A program made the position numbers and the translations under genes. Below, in pieces: positions 17,912 through 26,053 of a stretch of 64,000 nt of DNA. Source of the stretch: UBA6107 sp964459385 (GTDB lineage: Bacteria; Chloroflexota; Anaerolineae; Anaerolineales; Anaerolineaceae); NCBI GenBank assembly GCA_964459385.1, contig CAYWLG010000005.1, positions 62,001 through 126,000 of the forward strand. The letters run 5' to 3'. Numbering within the stretch: the first letter of the stretch is position 1; every line of letters starts with the position of its first letter. Under the pieces are notes generated by a model that was not told the origin of the DNA, did not search any database, and saw only the letters and a program-made list of their open reading frames with translations.

Positions 17912-18954
17912 TATTTCATTAACCGCGTCAAAGCTTCCTTCACCACAGTCACTGCCCGCTCATATTCTTGCAGTGAAAGGTGCTCATTTGGTGTGTGATC
18001 CAGCGCCGAATCTCCCGGGCCGTAAACCAGCGCCGGGCAGTTCCATGCCGGCGCCACGATGTTCAGGTCGGCCGTCCCCGTCTTGTAAACGAAGGCCGGA
18101 CTTTCCCCCTGTTCACGGATGGCAGCCAAAAATGCGCGCACCGGTGGGGTATTTTTTTCACAAACCCAGGCTTCGATCGGGTTGCCCACCACACTCACCT
18201 CAGCCCCAGCTGCAAGGATGGAAAGTTCGCTCAACCAAAGCTGAGAGCTAAATGACAGCGGTAAACGCGTGTTGATGCGCAGGCACGCCCAACTGGTGAA
18301 ACTCTCCTGCCCCGACTGAATACCCAACAAGGAAGATTGAAGTTGTTCAAACAGCTTTGTTTTCTCAGCGTTATATTGGCGGGTAAAGCGCATTATTTTC
18401 TGCCAGAGTTCTACCGCCACTTCACTGGCCGTTTGCCCGGCAGCGGCGGAATGCTGCACGCCCTGGCGCACGGTTACTTGCACTTGCACAGAGCCTTTAT
18501 ACCCAAGTGCCACGCGATGCCAGTGATTGGGTTCACCAATGAGGGCATAAACGGGCCGATAGTGGTCACGAACAAAATAAGCTCCGCGTGAATCACTCTC
18601 TTCGCCTACCGCGCCGATAACCACGATCTGCCAGCCTGCCGGCACTGTCATTTGTGAGGCAGCATCAACAAAACAGGCCAACGGCCCCTTGGCATCCACA
18701 GCGCCGCGGCCATAGAGCACATCGTTTTCTACACGCAACGGAATCTCGCCTGCGACAGTGTCGATATGCCCCAACAGAATGATCTGTTGTGGCCCCTGCC
18801 CACGCAGGCCAACGGCATTGCCTGCTTCATCCACAAAAGCCGAGTTATACCCTAGTGAGGTCATGTGCTGCACCAGCCAGCGGACGGCACCTTCTTCCTG
18901 ACCGGAGGGGCTGTAATGCTGAACCAAACCCAGTAAAGTTTCGCTCGTCATCAT
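17911..18954 (-). CDS. lysK: [LysW]-lysine/ornithine hydrolase (M20 peptidase family)
   Basis: A 347-residue zinc amidohydrolase that releases ornithine (or lysine) from the C-terminal glutamate of the carrier LysW, the last carrier-bound step. M20 metal motifs are visible: LLGHIDTVAGE (H63, D65), RGAVDAKGPL (D about 91), and VGEESDSRG (paired Glu near 120). Its ATG overlaps the lysJ stop by one base (TAATG), so translation is coupled. It is the last gene of the operon and is followed by a hairpin. Confidence 0.92.
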   Translation of the reverse strand: MMTSETLLGLVQHYSPSGQEEGAVRWLVQHMTSLGYNSAFVDEAGNAVGLRGQGPQQIILLGHIDTVAGEIPLRVENDVLYGRGAVDAKGPLACFVDAASQMTVPAGWQIVVIGAVGEESDSRGAYFVRDHYRPVYALIGEPNHWHRVALGYKGSVQVQVTVRQGVQHSAAAGQTASEVAVELWQKIMRFTRQYNAEKTKLFEQLQSSLLGIQSGQESFTSWACLRINTRLPLSFSSQLWLSELSILAAGAEVSVVGNPIEAWVCEKNTPPVRAFLAAIREQGESPAFVYKTGTADLNIVAPAWNCPALVYGPGDSALDHTPNEHLSLQEYERAVTVVKEALTRLMK

Positions 18955-20123
18955 TAATCCGCAATCTCGTTTTGCAGCACTTCTGTCAGGACGGCAACCA
19001 AATGATCCAACTGGTCATAAGTGATCACCAGCGGCGGCAGCAGACGGATCACGCTCATGCCGGCGTTGAGGGCCAGAATGTGCTGTTTTTGCAATTCCTT
19101 CAGGTAAGGAGCCGCTTTTTGCTTAAGCTCAATACCGACCATCAGCCCCAGGCCACGCACTTCACGAATGAGGGGCGATTGAATCGCCTTCAACTTTGCC
19201 AGCAAATAAGCTCCTTTTTCAGCAGCCTGCTGGGCCAGACCTTCTTCTTCCATCACATCCAGGCTGGCCAATGCTGCCGCGCAAACCAACGGATTGCCTC
19301 CGAAGGTGGAGCCGTGTGTGCCCGGGGTCAAGTGCTGCACCCGAGGACCGAAGAGCACTGCCCCAATCGGCAGCCCACCCGCCAGTGATTTCGCGCAGCA
19401 AAGCAGATCGGGCGTGATGCCGTAATGCTGGCAGGCAAACATCTTGCCGGTGCGGCAAAAGCCGGTCTGAACCTCGTCGAGAATGAGCAAGGCCCCGCGG
19501 TCACAACAAAGCTTTTCCACCCCCAATAGATAATCGGCATCGGCCGGGTATACCCCGCCCTCTCCCTGCACCACCTCTAAAATGACGGCCGCTGTGGTTT
19601 CGTTGATGACTTTCTCCATCGCCGCCAAATTGTTATAGGGTACATGGCTGACCCCTGGGATCAAGGGCAGAAACGGTTCACGGTAAGTTTTGTTCCAGGT
19701 GGCCGAGAGTGCCCCCATCGTGCGGCCGTGAAATCCGCGCATGGTGGCAAGGATGCCGGTACGCCCGGTCGAAAGGCGGGCAAATTTGAAAGCCGCCTCA
19801 ACCGTTTCGGTGCCCGAATTGCAGAAGAAGACCCGATCCAGGCCGGGCACTAGAGCGGTGATCTTCTCCATCAGCAGGGCACGCTGATCGTTTGGAAAAG
19901 TCTCAAAGAGGGTGATCAGCCTGCCGGCCTGTGCTGCCACTGCCGCAGCCACTTTGGGATGTGCATGGCCCAAATTGGCCACCCCATGTCCGGCAGAACA
20001 ATCCAAATAAGCTTCTCCACTCTCATCATAGAGCATTGCCCCCTGCCCGCGCACGAACACGAGCGGTTGCTTGGCATAAACGCCAGAGGTGTGTCTGGCC
20101 TCCATCTCGATAAAATCCATCAT
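18954..20123 (-). CDS. lysJ: [LysW]-semialdehyde aminotransferase
   Basis: A class III PLP aminotransferase of 389 residues, ArgD/LysJ family, converting the carrier-bound semialdehyde to the amine with glutamate as donor. Seen: CSAGHGVANLGHAHPKV, the cofactor loop NSGTETVEAAFKFAR, LILDEVQTGFCRTG and the Schiff-base lysine in CCAKSLAGGLPIGA. The start (ATGATG at 20123) lies one base after the lysZ TGA; the upstream in-frame ORF extension overlaps lysZ and is not used. Distinguished from plain ArgD by its LysW context. Confidence 0.9.
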   Translation of the reverse strand: MMDFIEMEARHTSGVYAKQPLVFVRGQGAMLYDESGEAYLDCSAGHGVANLGHAHPKVAAAVAAQAGRLITLFETFPNDQRALLMEKITALVPGLDRVFFCNSGTETVEAAFKFARLSTGRTGILATMRGFHGRTMGALSATWNKTYREPFLPLIPGVSHVPYNNLAAMEKVINETTAAVILEVVQGEGGVYPADADYLLGVEKLCCDRGALLILDEVQTGFCRTGKMFACQHYGITPDLLCCAKSLAGGLPIGAVLFGPRVQHLTPGTHGSTFGGNPLVCAAALASLDVMEEEGLAQQAAEKGAYLLAKLKAIQSPLIREVRGLGLMVGIELKQKAAPYLKELQKQHILALNAGMSVIRLLPPLVITYDQLDHLVAVLTEVLQNEIAD

Positions 20124-20124
20124 C

Positions 20125-20949
20125 TCACACTTTCCGTCCTTGAATGACCGTGCCTGCACCTTTAAGCGCATTGCTGATGGGGTCAGCCACGCGACCATCG
20201 GCGATGATGACCCTGCCCACGCCCATGTTCAAGGCCTCTTCGCTGCCCAGCACTTTTTTCTTCATGCGGCCCTGCGCCATTTCAAGCGCGGCGGGCAGTT
20301 GCTCTTTAGTGAGCGACCCGATCAGGCTGGTTTCATCCGGGAAGTTTTTCAGCAAGCCCGGAACAGCCGTGAGCAGCAGCAGGGTCTCAGCCTGTAACGC
20401 CCCGGCGATCATGGCTGCCGCACGATCGGCGTCCACATTGAGAGCCTCCCCCTGCTGCCCAACTGCCAGCGGCGCGATCACCGGCAAATAACCCGCTGCA
20501 AGCAGCATCTCAAGCAGAGGCAGGTTAACCCTTTCAATTTTGCCGGTGTAATCATCACGGATGATCTTGCGCTTGCCATTCTCAACACTTTGTACCGCGT
20601 CTTTGCGAACGGCCACCAATAAACTGCCATCCAATCCGCTCAAGCCAAAGGCATTTACGCCCAGCTTGTGCAACTGCTCGGTAAGCAGAGAGTTCACCTT
20701 GCCGTTGACCGCCATAAGAAAGATTTCCATCGTCTGGGGGTCGGTGTGGCGCGAGGTGTAGCCCGAAGGAGATGTAATGAAGCGAGGCGGTACACCCAAA
20801 GCCGTTCCCAGCGCATTGGCTTCAGCGGAGCCACCATGCACAAAGACAAGGTGTTTGCCCTCTTTGAGCAGCGCGGCTGCATCCGCACAGATGGCAGAAA
20901 AATCAACACCCTCCGTGCCCCCCAGTTTGACCACGATTGTTGAATTCAT
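20125..20949 (-). CDS. lysZ: [LysW]-aminoadipate/glutamate kinase
   Basis: A 274-residue amino-acid kinase family member (ArgB-like) that phosphorylates the side-chain carboxylate of the carrier-bound substrate. Motifs: VVKLGGTEGVD at the N-terminus, LVFVHGGSAEAN (about 34-45), VNVDADRAAAMIAGAL for nucleotide and substrate contact, and KVLGSEEALNMGV near the C-terminus. AAAGGAG precedes the ATG. It lies 16 bp after lysY. Confidence 0.92.
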   Translation of the reverse strand: MNSTIVVKLGGTEGVDFSAICADAAALLKEGKHLVFVHGGSAEANALGTALGVPPRFITSPSGYTSRHTDPQTMEIFLMAVNGKVNSLLTEQLHKLGVNAFGLSGLDGSLLVAVRKDAVQSVENGKRKIIRDDYTGKIERVNLPLLEMLLAAGYLPVIAPLAVGQQGEALNVDADRAAAMIAGALQAETLLLLTAVPGLLKNFPDETSLIGSLTKEQLPAALEMAQGRMKKKVLGSEEALNMGVGRVIIADGRVADPISNALKGAGTVIQGRKV

Positions 20950-20965
20950 CGTCCGATTCTCTCCT

Positions 20966-22000
20966 TTAAAGTGGGTGCAGTCCGGCGAAATCCAGGCCGG
21001 TTGTCTCGTCCCAGCCCATGCTTACATTTAAGCATTGCACTGCCGTGCCGGCAGCGCCCTTCATCAGGTTATCGATGGCGCAAATCGAGACCACCTGCCC
21101 GCTGGCTTCATCCAGCTCAAAACCCAGGTCGGCATAGTTCGAGCCGATGACCACCTTGGGCTCAGGCACGCGATAGATGCCACGCTGCTCTTTGACCAGG
21201 CGAACAAAAGGATTCTCATTGGCTGCGGTACGATAGGCTTTCCACAGGTCTTTGTTGGTGACACCCGTCTTGACCTGAGCATGAGCAGTCGCCAGCACGC
21301 CGCGCACCAGATCGACTGCCGTCATGGTGAGGGAGACATGCGGCATGCCCATCTCTTGAATGACCTCAGCCGTGTGGCGGTGCCCAAAGACTGAAAAAGT
21401 GCGCACCACGTTGGCGCGCTCGGCGTGGTTTGAGCCGGCGTTCCCTTCCGCGCCGCTCTCTGAAGACCCCACCTTGATCTCGAGAATGGCCGGGGCATCC
21501 AGTTCCACCAGCCCAGCCTGCACCAACGGCATGAGAGCCAGGTTGCCGGCAGTGGCGTTGCAGCCCACCCCGCTGATGTAGCTGGCGCCGATCATCTCGC
21601 TGCGGTGCAGTTCAGGCAGCCCATAAACAAATTTGCCCAGCCATTCAGGGGCAGCGTGCGGTTGGTGATACCAGTGTTCATACGTTTCGGCATCTGCAAG
21701 GCGAAAATCGGCTGAAAGGTCGATGATCTTGCCTGCCAAAGCGGCGTAATGATCGATCTTTTTTTGCGCCTCGCCGTGAGGCAGCGCCAAAAAGAGCACA
21801 TCCACCGCTTCCAGGCTGGCCGGATCACAAAATTTGAGCATGGTGCGTTTGCGCAGATTTGGGTGCACCTGGTAAACGTACTCACCTAAATGAGAGCGCG
21901 AGGTCACCTGCTTAACTTCTACTTCTGGGTGTGCCAGCAGCAGGCGCAACAGTTCCCCGCCGCCATAGCCTGATCCACCGACAATCGAAACACTTAACAT
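20966..22000 (-). CDS. lysY: [LysW]-acyl-phosphate reductase
   Basis: A 344-residue NADPH-dependent reductase of the ArgC/LysY family. N-terminal Rossmann motif GGSGYGGGELLRLL, catalytic cysteine in YISGVGCNATAGNLAL (about C149), and the reductase signature GSSESGAEGNAGSNHAER. It reduces the phosphorylated carrier adduct to the semialdehyde. GGAAAGGA ribosome-binding site precedes the ATG; 25 bp after lysX. Confidence 0.92.
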   Translation of the reverse strand: MLSVSIVGGSGYGGGELLRLLLAHPEVEVKQVTSRSHLGEYVYQVHPNLRKRTMLKFCDPASLEAVDVLFLALPHGEAQKKIDHYAALAGKIIDLSADFRLADAETYEHWYHQPHAAPEWLGKFVYGLPELHRSEMIGASYISGVGCNATAGNLALMPLVQAGLVELDAPAILEIKVGSSESGAEGNAGSNHAERANVVRTFSVFGHRHTAEVIQEMGMPHVSLTMTAVDLVRGVLATAHAQVKTGVTNKDLWKAYRTAANENPFVRLVKEQRGIYRVPEPKVVIGSNYADLGFELDEASGQVVSICAIDNLMKGAAGTAVQCLNVSMGWDETTGLDFAGLHPL

Positions 22001-22025
22001 TTCAAGTTCCTTTCCAGTTCACCGC

Positions 22026-22898
22026 TCACAAGCTGCCGGCCTTGCCCGCTTCGATCACATAATTGACGATCTCGCCGGCAATATCCACGCCGCTGACAGG
22101 CTGGGCCGTGTGAAACTCCATCGTGTGGTTGATCTCATTGACCAGCATGCCTTTTTCGGGGTGCTCAAAGAGGTCAATGGCCAGAATGCCACCCCCGACC
22201 GCCTGCGCAGCTTTAAGACAAAGCGCCTCGATCTCTGGGGTGATGGGGCAAAGTTCCCCTGCGCCGGAGCGGGCCGTGTTGGTGATCCAGTGCTCCGATT
22301 TGCGGTAAATGGCGGTCAGCACCCGGTCGCCCACCACAATGGCGCGGATGTCGCGCCCGGGCTTGGCAATGTATTCCTGAATGTAGAAAATGGAATGCTG
22401 CACCGAACCCAGGGTGGATTTGTGCTCAACGATGGCTTCAGCCGCATCCCGATCATTGATCTTGGCCAGAAGGCGACCCCAGGAACCGACGATGGGTTTA
22501 AGCACCACCGGATAGCCCATTTCTTCGATGGCTGTCAGAGCCGCCTCCGGTGAAAAAGCCGTCACCGTATGCGGTTGGGGCACACCGGCGGCCGCCAGAG
22601 CGGCACTGGTCACCAGCTTGTCGCCGCAGATTTCGGCCACCCTGGCAGTGTTCACCGTGGGCACGCCAAAGGCGTTGAGCATGCGCAGCGAGTAAAGACC
22701 GTTGGTGTAGCCGATGCTGCGTTCAAGTACCACATCAAAACTTTGCCAGGGTTGCGGGTCTTCGAGGTCAAAGCGGATCTCGCGGTCATCCAGGCGTTCA
22801 TAATCGACGGCACGTTTTTCGAGGGCACCGAAGATCCACTTTTCTTCCACGCGCACGCGAGAAAAAAGCACACCGATATGCAGTCTTGGCTGAGTCAT
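22026..22898 (-). CDS. lysX: LysW ligase (ATP-grasp), LysX/ArgX family
   Basis: A 290-residue ATP-grasp ligase that attaches the alpha-amino group of glutamate or 2-aminoadipate to the C-terminal Glu of LysW. The ATG at 22898 follows AGGAGGG; a longer in-frame ORF runs across lysW and is not used. Family landmarks: YPVVLKPIVGSWGRLLAKI (ATP-grasp), FYIQEYIAKPGRDIRAIVVG, SEHWITNTARSG (substrate loop) and LVNEINHTMEFH (metal-binding Glu/Asn). Whether it takes glutamate (arginine) or aminoadipate (lysine) cannot be settled by eye. Confidence 0.92.
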   Translation of the reverse strand: MTQPRLHIGVLFSRVRVEEKWIFGALEKRAVDYERLDDREIRFDLEDPQPWQSFDVVLERSIGYTNGLYSLRMLNAFGVPTVNTARVAEICGDKLVTSAALAAAGVPQPHTVTAFSPEAALTAIEEMGYPVVLKPIVGSWGRLLAKINDRDAAEAIVEHKSTLGSVQHSIFYIQEYIAKPGRDIRAIVVGDRVLTAIYRKSEHWITNTARSGAGELCPITPEIEALCLKAAQAVGGGILAIDLFEHPEKGMLVNEINHTMEFHTAQPVSGVDIAGEIVNYVIEAGKAGSL

Positions 22899-22938
22899 AC
22901 GAGGCCCTCCTCTGCGGCTTTCAGTCTGTACGACGACA

Positions 22939-23109
22939 TTACTCGCCCCAGTCTTCCTGTTCCATCGGCGCCAGGTCCACGCTGGCCGGGTCAAGCGAAG
23001 TGATCTCAAGGTCTACGCCACAATCGGGGCAAATCAAGATTTCGCCCACTTCACTGGTGGCTTCCAGGGTAATTTCGGCTTCACATTCGGGACAATTTAC
23101 GTTGCTCAT
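22939..23109 (-). CDS. lysW: Amino-group carrier protein LysW
   Basis: A 56-residue acidic carrier protein. Two CxxC pairs (C6/C9 and C27/C30) form a zinc ribbon, and the C-terminus ends EDWGE, the conserved tail whose terminal Glu gamma-carboxyl carries the substrate. It shields the amino group during synthesis as acetyl does in the classical pathway. The ATG overlaps the argH stop (ATGA) and GGAG lies 7 bases upstream. It is followed by the ligase lysX. Confidence 0.95.
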   Translation of the reverse strand: MSNVNCPECEAEITLEATSEVGEILICPDCGVDLEITSLDPASVDLAPMEQEDWGE

Positions 23110-24482
23110 TTTGAAACTCCTTGTAGGATGGTTTGTGTTTGTTGTAGTTGTTTTTTTACTGATTCGAGTGCCGTGCCGCCAACTGCTGTGTGGCGATTGA
23201 CCGAGGTGAGCGGGTCGAACACCGTGCTGACATCGGCCTCAAATGGCCCCAGTGCCTGCCAGTCGGTCAATGGTAGTTCATTCAGAGAGACTCCCTTCTC
23301 GGCAGCCAGGCGCACAGCCTGGCCCACGATGGCATGTGCCTCGCGGAAGGGAACCCCTTTGTTTACCAGATAATCGGCCAGATCGGTGGCCATCATCGAA
23401 GCGTCGATGGCCGTCCGCATCTTCTGTGGCTTCACCGTCATGGTCTCGATGGCTGCCGCCAGCACAGGCAGGATTGCCAACAGCGTATCGGTGGCGGCAA
23501 AGACGGGGGCCTTATCTTCTTGCAGGTCTTTGTCATAAGTAGAGGGCAGCCCTTTGAGGGTCACCAGCATGCCGGTGAGCAAGCCGATCAGTGAGCCGCT
23601 CTTGCCGCGGGCCAGCTCAAAGAGGTCGGGGTTCTTCTTTTGCGGCATCAAGCTGGAGCCGGTGGAGAAGGCGTCAGAAAGCTCAAAAAAGCCGAATTCC
23701 TGCGAAGAAAACAGTACCATTGATTCAGACAGCTTGCTCAGATGGGTGCCGATCATGGCTGCACAGAAAAGGTATTCGGCGGCAAAATCACGATCTGAAA
23801 CCGCATCCAGGCTGTTGGGGGCCGGGGCATCAAAGCCCAATTCCAGGGCCAGGTCGTCACGGTCGATGGCAAAGGAGGTGCCGGCCAGCGCCCCACAGCC
23901 TAAGGGCAGCACTGCCACCCGGTCACGCAGATCGGTGAGACGATCCAGATCACGCTGCAGCATCCAAAAAAATGAAAGCAGCCAGTGGGCCAGCGTTACC
24001 GGTTGGGCGCGCTGCAGATGGGTGTAACCGGGCATGAGCACCGGCTGGCTGCGCTCGGCTACCTGCACCAACGTAGCCTGTAATTGCTGCAAGGCAGCGT
24101 TCAAGCCGGGTAGCGCTTCCAGCATCCAGAGGCGAAAATCGGTAGCCACCTGATCGTTGCGGCTGCGGCCGGTGTGCAGTTTGCCGGCCACCGGGCCGAT
24201 CAGTTCGCCCAGGTGACGTTCAACGGCCGTGTGAATATCTTCATCAGAGTCGAGAAAGACAAAACTGTCATTCTCGAACTCGTAATTGATCGCCATCAGC
24301 CCGCCCTGAATGGCGGCGGCCTCTTTGGCGGTCAGCACCCCGGCCTGCAGCAGCCCGTTCGCCCAGGCCTGACTGCCCTTCACATCCTGCAGCGCCAGGC
24401 GTTTATCCACCGGCAAAGAACTGTTCAACAGCCAGGCCATCTCATCCAGTTTGCTCGAAAACCGTCCGCCCCATAAAGTCAT
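23106..24482 (-). CDS. argH: Argininosuccinate lyase
   Basis: A 458-residue fumarase/aspartase superfamily enzyme that splits argininosuccinate into arginine and fumarate. Seen: MTLWGGRFSSKLDEM start, LHTGRSRNDQVATDFRLW (about 102-119), TPYTHLQ-like GYTHLQRAQPV, and the signature GSSLMPQKKNPDLFELAR (about 279-296). AGGAGG precedes the ATG. Located 26 bp after argG and overlapping lysW, so it is in the same transcript as the LysW genes. Confidence 0.97.
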   Translation of the reverse strand: MTLWGGRFSSKLDEMAWLLNSSLPVDKRLALQDVKGSQAWANGLLQAGVLTAKEAAAIQGGLMAINYEFENDSFVFLDSDEDIHTAVERHLGELIGPVAGKLHTGRSRNDQVATDFRLWMLEALPGLNAALQQLQATLVQVAERSQPVLMPGYTHLQRAQPVTLAHWLLSFFWMLQRDLDRLTDLRDRVAVLPLGCGALAGTSFAIDRDDLALELGFDAPAPNSLDAVSDRDFAAEYLFCAAMIGTHLSKLSESMVLFSSQEFGFFELSDAFSTGSSLMPQKKNPDLFELARGKSGSLIGLLTGMLVTLKGLPSTYDKDLQEDKAPVFAATDTLLAILPVLAAAIETMTVKPQKMRTAIDASMMATDLADYLVNKGVPFREAHAIVGQAVRLAAEKGVSLNELPLTDWQALGPFEADVSTVFDPLTSVNRHTAVGGTALESVKKQLQQTQTILQGVSK

Positions 24483-24508
24483 AGCAATCCTCCTGTAACA
24501 AATTCCTG

Positions 24509-25780
24509 CTAATCCCGTTTGAAGCGCGAATAATCGGGCTTGGGCATATCCATGCCTGAGATGGGCAACCCGTTGAGGGCACGCACCTTGAGGCTGAGCC
24601 CAAAGAGATGAATGAAACCGACGGCGTCCTGCTGGTTATAAACATCTTCCTGACCAAAAGTAGCAAAGTCTTCACGGTAAAGGCTGAAGGGGCTTTTGAT
24701 GCCGGCACTGATGATGTTGCCCTTGTAAAGTTTGAGGCGCACGATTCCGGTGACCGGACCCTGCGTGCTGTCTACAAATGCATCGATGGCCTCGTGCAGC
24801 GGGGTAAACCACATGCCATCGTAGGTCAGTTCGGCATATTTGAGAGCGGCAATCTGCTTGAACTGCACGGTCTGACGGTCGAGCACCAGCGATTCGAGGT
24901 CTTTGTGCGCCTGCATCAAGATCGTGCCGCCGGGAGTCTCATACACCCCGTGCGACTTCATGCCCACCAGGCGGTTCTCCACCAGATCCACGCGGCCGAT
25001 ACCGTTGGTACCGCCGATGGCATTGAGCACGCTGACCACCTGGGCCGGGCTGAGCTTCTTGCCGTTGACAGCCACCGGCTCGCCGCTGACGAATTCGATC
25101 TCCACATATTCCGGGGTTTCAGGGGCGTTTTCGGGTGAAGTGCTGATCTGGAACATGCTTTCTTCGGGCTCGTTCCAGGGATCTTCCAGCAGGCCGCCTT
25201 CATGGGAAAGGTGCCACAGGTTGGCATCACGGCTGTAGATCGATTTGACGGTGGCAGTGACGGGCACATTATGCTTGGCGGCATAGGCAATGGCGTCTTC
25301 GCGCGAGCGGATGTTCCATTCGCGCCAGGGAGCAATGATCTTGAGGCGCGGGTCAAGGGCCATCACGGTCAGTTCAAAGCGCACCTGGTCATTGCCTTTG
25401 CCGGTGGCCCCATGCGCCACAGCGTCCGCACCCACCTGATGGGCCACTTCGACCAGCTTCTTGGCGATGAGCGGACGGGCCAGCGAGGTACCGAGCAGGT
25501 ACTTGTGCTCATAGACTGCGCCGGATTTGAGCAGCGGGAAGATGTAGTCTTTGGCCAGTTCCTCGCGCAGATCCAATGCGATCAACTGCACGGCGCCGCT
25601 TTTGAGGGCCTTCTCTTCCAGGCCGACCAGTTCACCATCGCCCTGCCCCACATTGGCGCAAAAGCAAACGACTTCACAGCCATAGTTCTCTTTGAGCCAG
25701 GGCACGATGATCGAGGTGTCCAATCCGCCTGAGTAGGCGAGCACGACTTTTTTGATAGCGGGTTTTTCTTGAGGTGACAT
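24509..25780 (-). CDS. argG: Argininosuccinate synthase
   Basis: A 423-residue ATP pyrophosphatase joining citrulline and aspartate. PP-loop LAYSGGLDTSI lies near residues 14-24, with GATGKGNDQVRFE and EGGLLEDPWNEP further on, both conserved in the family. The start at 25780 is preceded by AAGGAGCAA; an in-frame ORF 20 codons longer runs into the leader and is not preferred. It is the first structural gene after the attenuator-like leader. Confidence 0.97.
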   Translation of the reverse strand: MSPQEKPAIKKVVLAYSGGLDTSIIVPWLKENYGCEVVCFCANVGQGDGELVGLEEKALKSGAVQLIALDLREELAKDYIFPLLKSGAVYEHKYLLGTSLARPLIAKKLVEVAHQVGADAVAHGATGKGNDQVRFELTVMALDPRLKIIAPWREWNIRSREDAIAYAAKHNVPVTATVKSIYSRDANLWHLSHEGGLLEDPWNEPEESMFQISTSPENAPETPEYVEIEFVSGEPVAVNGKKLSPAQVVSVLNAIGGTNGIGRVDLVENRLVGMKSHGVYETPGGTILMQAHKDLESLVLDRQTVQFKQIAALKYAELTYDGMWFTPLHEAIDAFVDSTQGPVTGIVRLKLYKGNIISAGIKSPFSLYREDFATFGQEDVYNQQDAVGFIHLFGLSLKVRALNGLPISGMDMPKPDYSRFKRD

Positions 25781-25826
25781 AATTATTGCTCCTTGTGATG
25801 GTGCCAACTGAAAATGAGTTAAACGA

Positions 25827-25855
25827 AAACAGCCCTCCAAGAAGGAGAGCTGTTT
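25827..25855 (-). terminator. Attenuator terminator in the argG leader
   Basis: On the minus strand AAACAGCTCTCC (25855-25844) pairs with GGAGGGCTGTTT (25838-25827) at 11 of 12 positions around TTCTT, followed by TTTTCGTTT. It stands 47 bp before argG with no gene in front of it other than the leader ORF. Its loop side contains CCTTCTTGG, the complement of a segment inside the leader ORF. Confidence 0.8.
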
Positions 25856-25884
25856 GAGTTCAATGTGAGATTGCTAGTGGTCTA

Positions 25885-25983
25885 CTATGCCTCTACAGAA
25901 ACACAACGCGAAAGCTCCCAACCTTCTTGGACAGAAGTGGGCAGCTGTCGTCGAGCGCGTAACTGAGAAGAAACTGATTTCAT
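25885..25983 (-). CDS. Arginine-codon leader peptide (attenuation leader)
   Basis: A 32-codon ORF starting at an ATG only a few bases after the predicted transcription start, so probably leaderless. It contains Arg codons at 9, 11, 12 and 26, with the R-A-R-R run just before the first pairing segment. Segment 1 CCCACTTCT (25941-25933) pairs with AGAAG...TGGG (25927-25917). Segment 2 CCAAGAAGG (25930-25922) can instead pair with CCTTCTTGG (25845-25837), breaking the terminator. A ribosome stalled at the Arg run would cover segment 1, freeing segment 2. This is inferred from sequence; no homologue was consulted. Confidence 0.7.
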   Translation of the reverse strand: MKSVSSQLRARRQLPTSVQEGWELSRCVSVEA

Positions 25984-25993
25984 AATGGGTGCA

Positions 25994-26021
25994 ATTCTAG
26001 CACGGTTGAGGAATTTGTCAA
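25994..26021 (-). promoter_or_regulatory. Promoter of the argG-lysK operon
   Basis: Perfect -35 TTGACA (26021-26016) and -10 TAGAAT (25999-25994) with a 16-bp spacer. Transcription would start about 3-5 bases before the leader ATG. Confidence 0.8.
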
Positions 26022-26053
26022 TGCTTTGGGCTAACGTGGGAAATGTAAATCAT

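Noticed and set aside
22899..23009. Longer N-terminus for LysX
   Set aside because: This frame overlaps lysW, and AGGAGGG immediately precedes the ATG at 22898.
25781..25983. T-box riboswitch in the argG leader
   Set aside because: No T-box antiterminator motif (GGTGGNACCGCG-like) is present, and the pairing scheme with an Arg-rich ORF explains the leader better.
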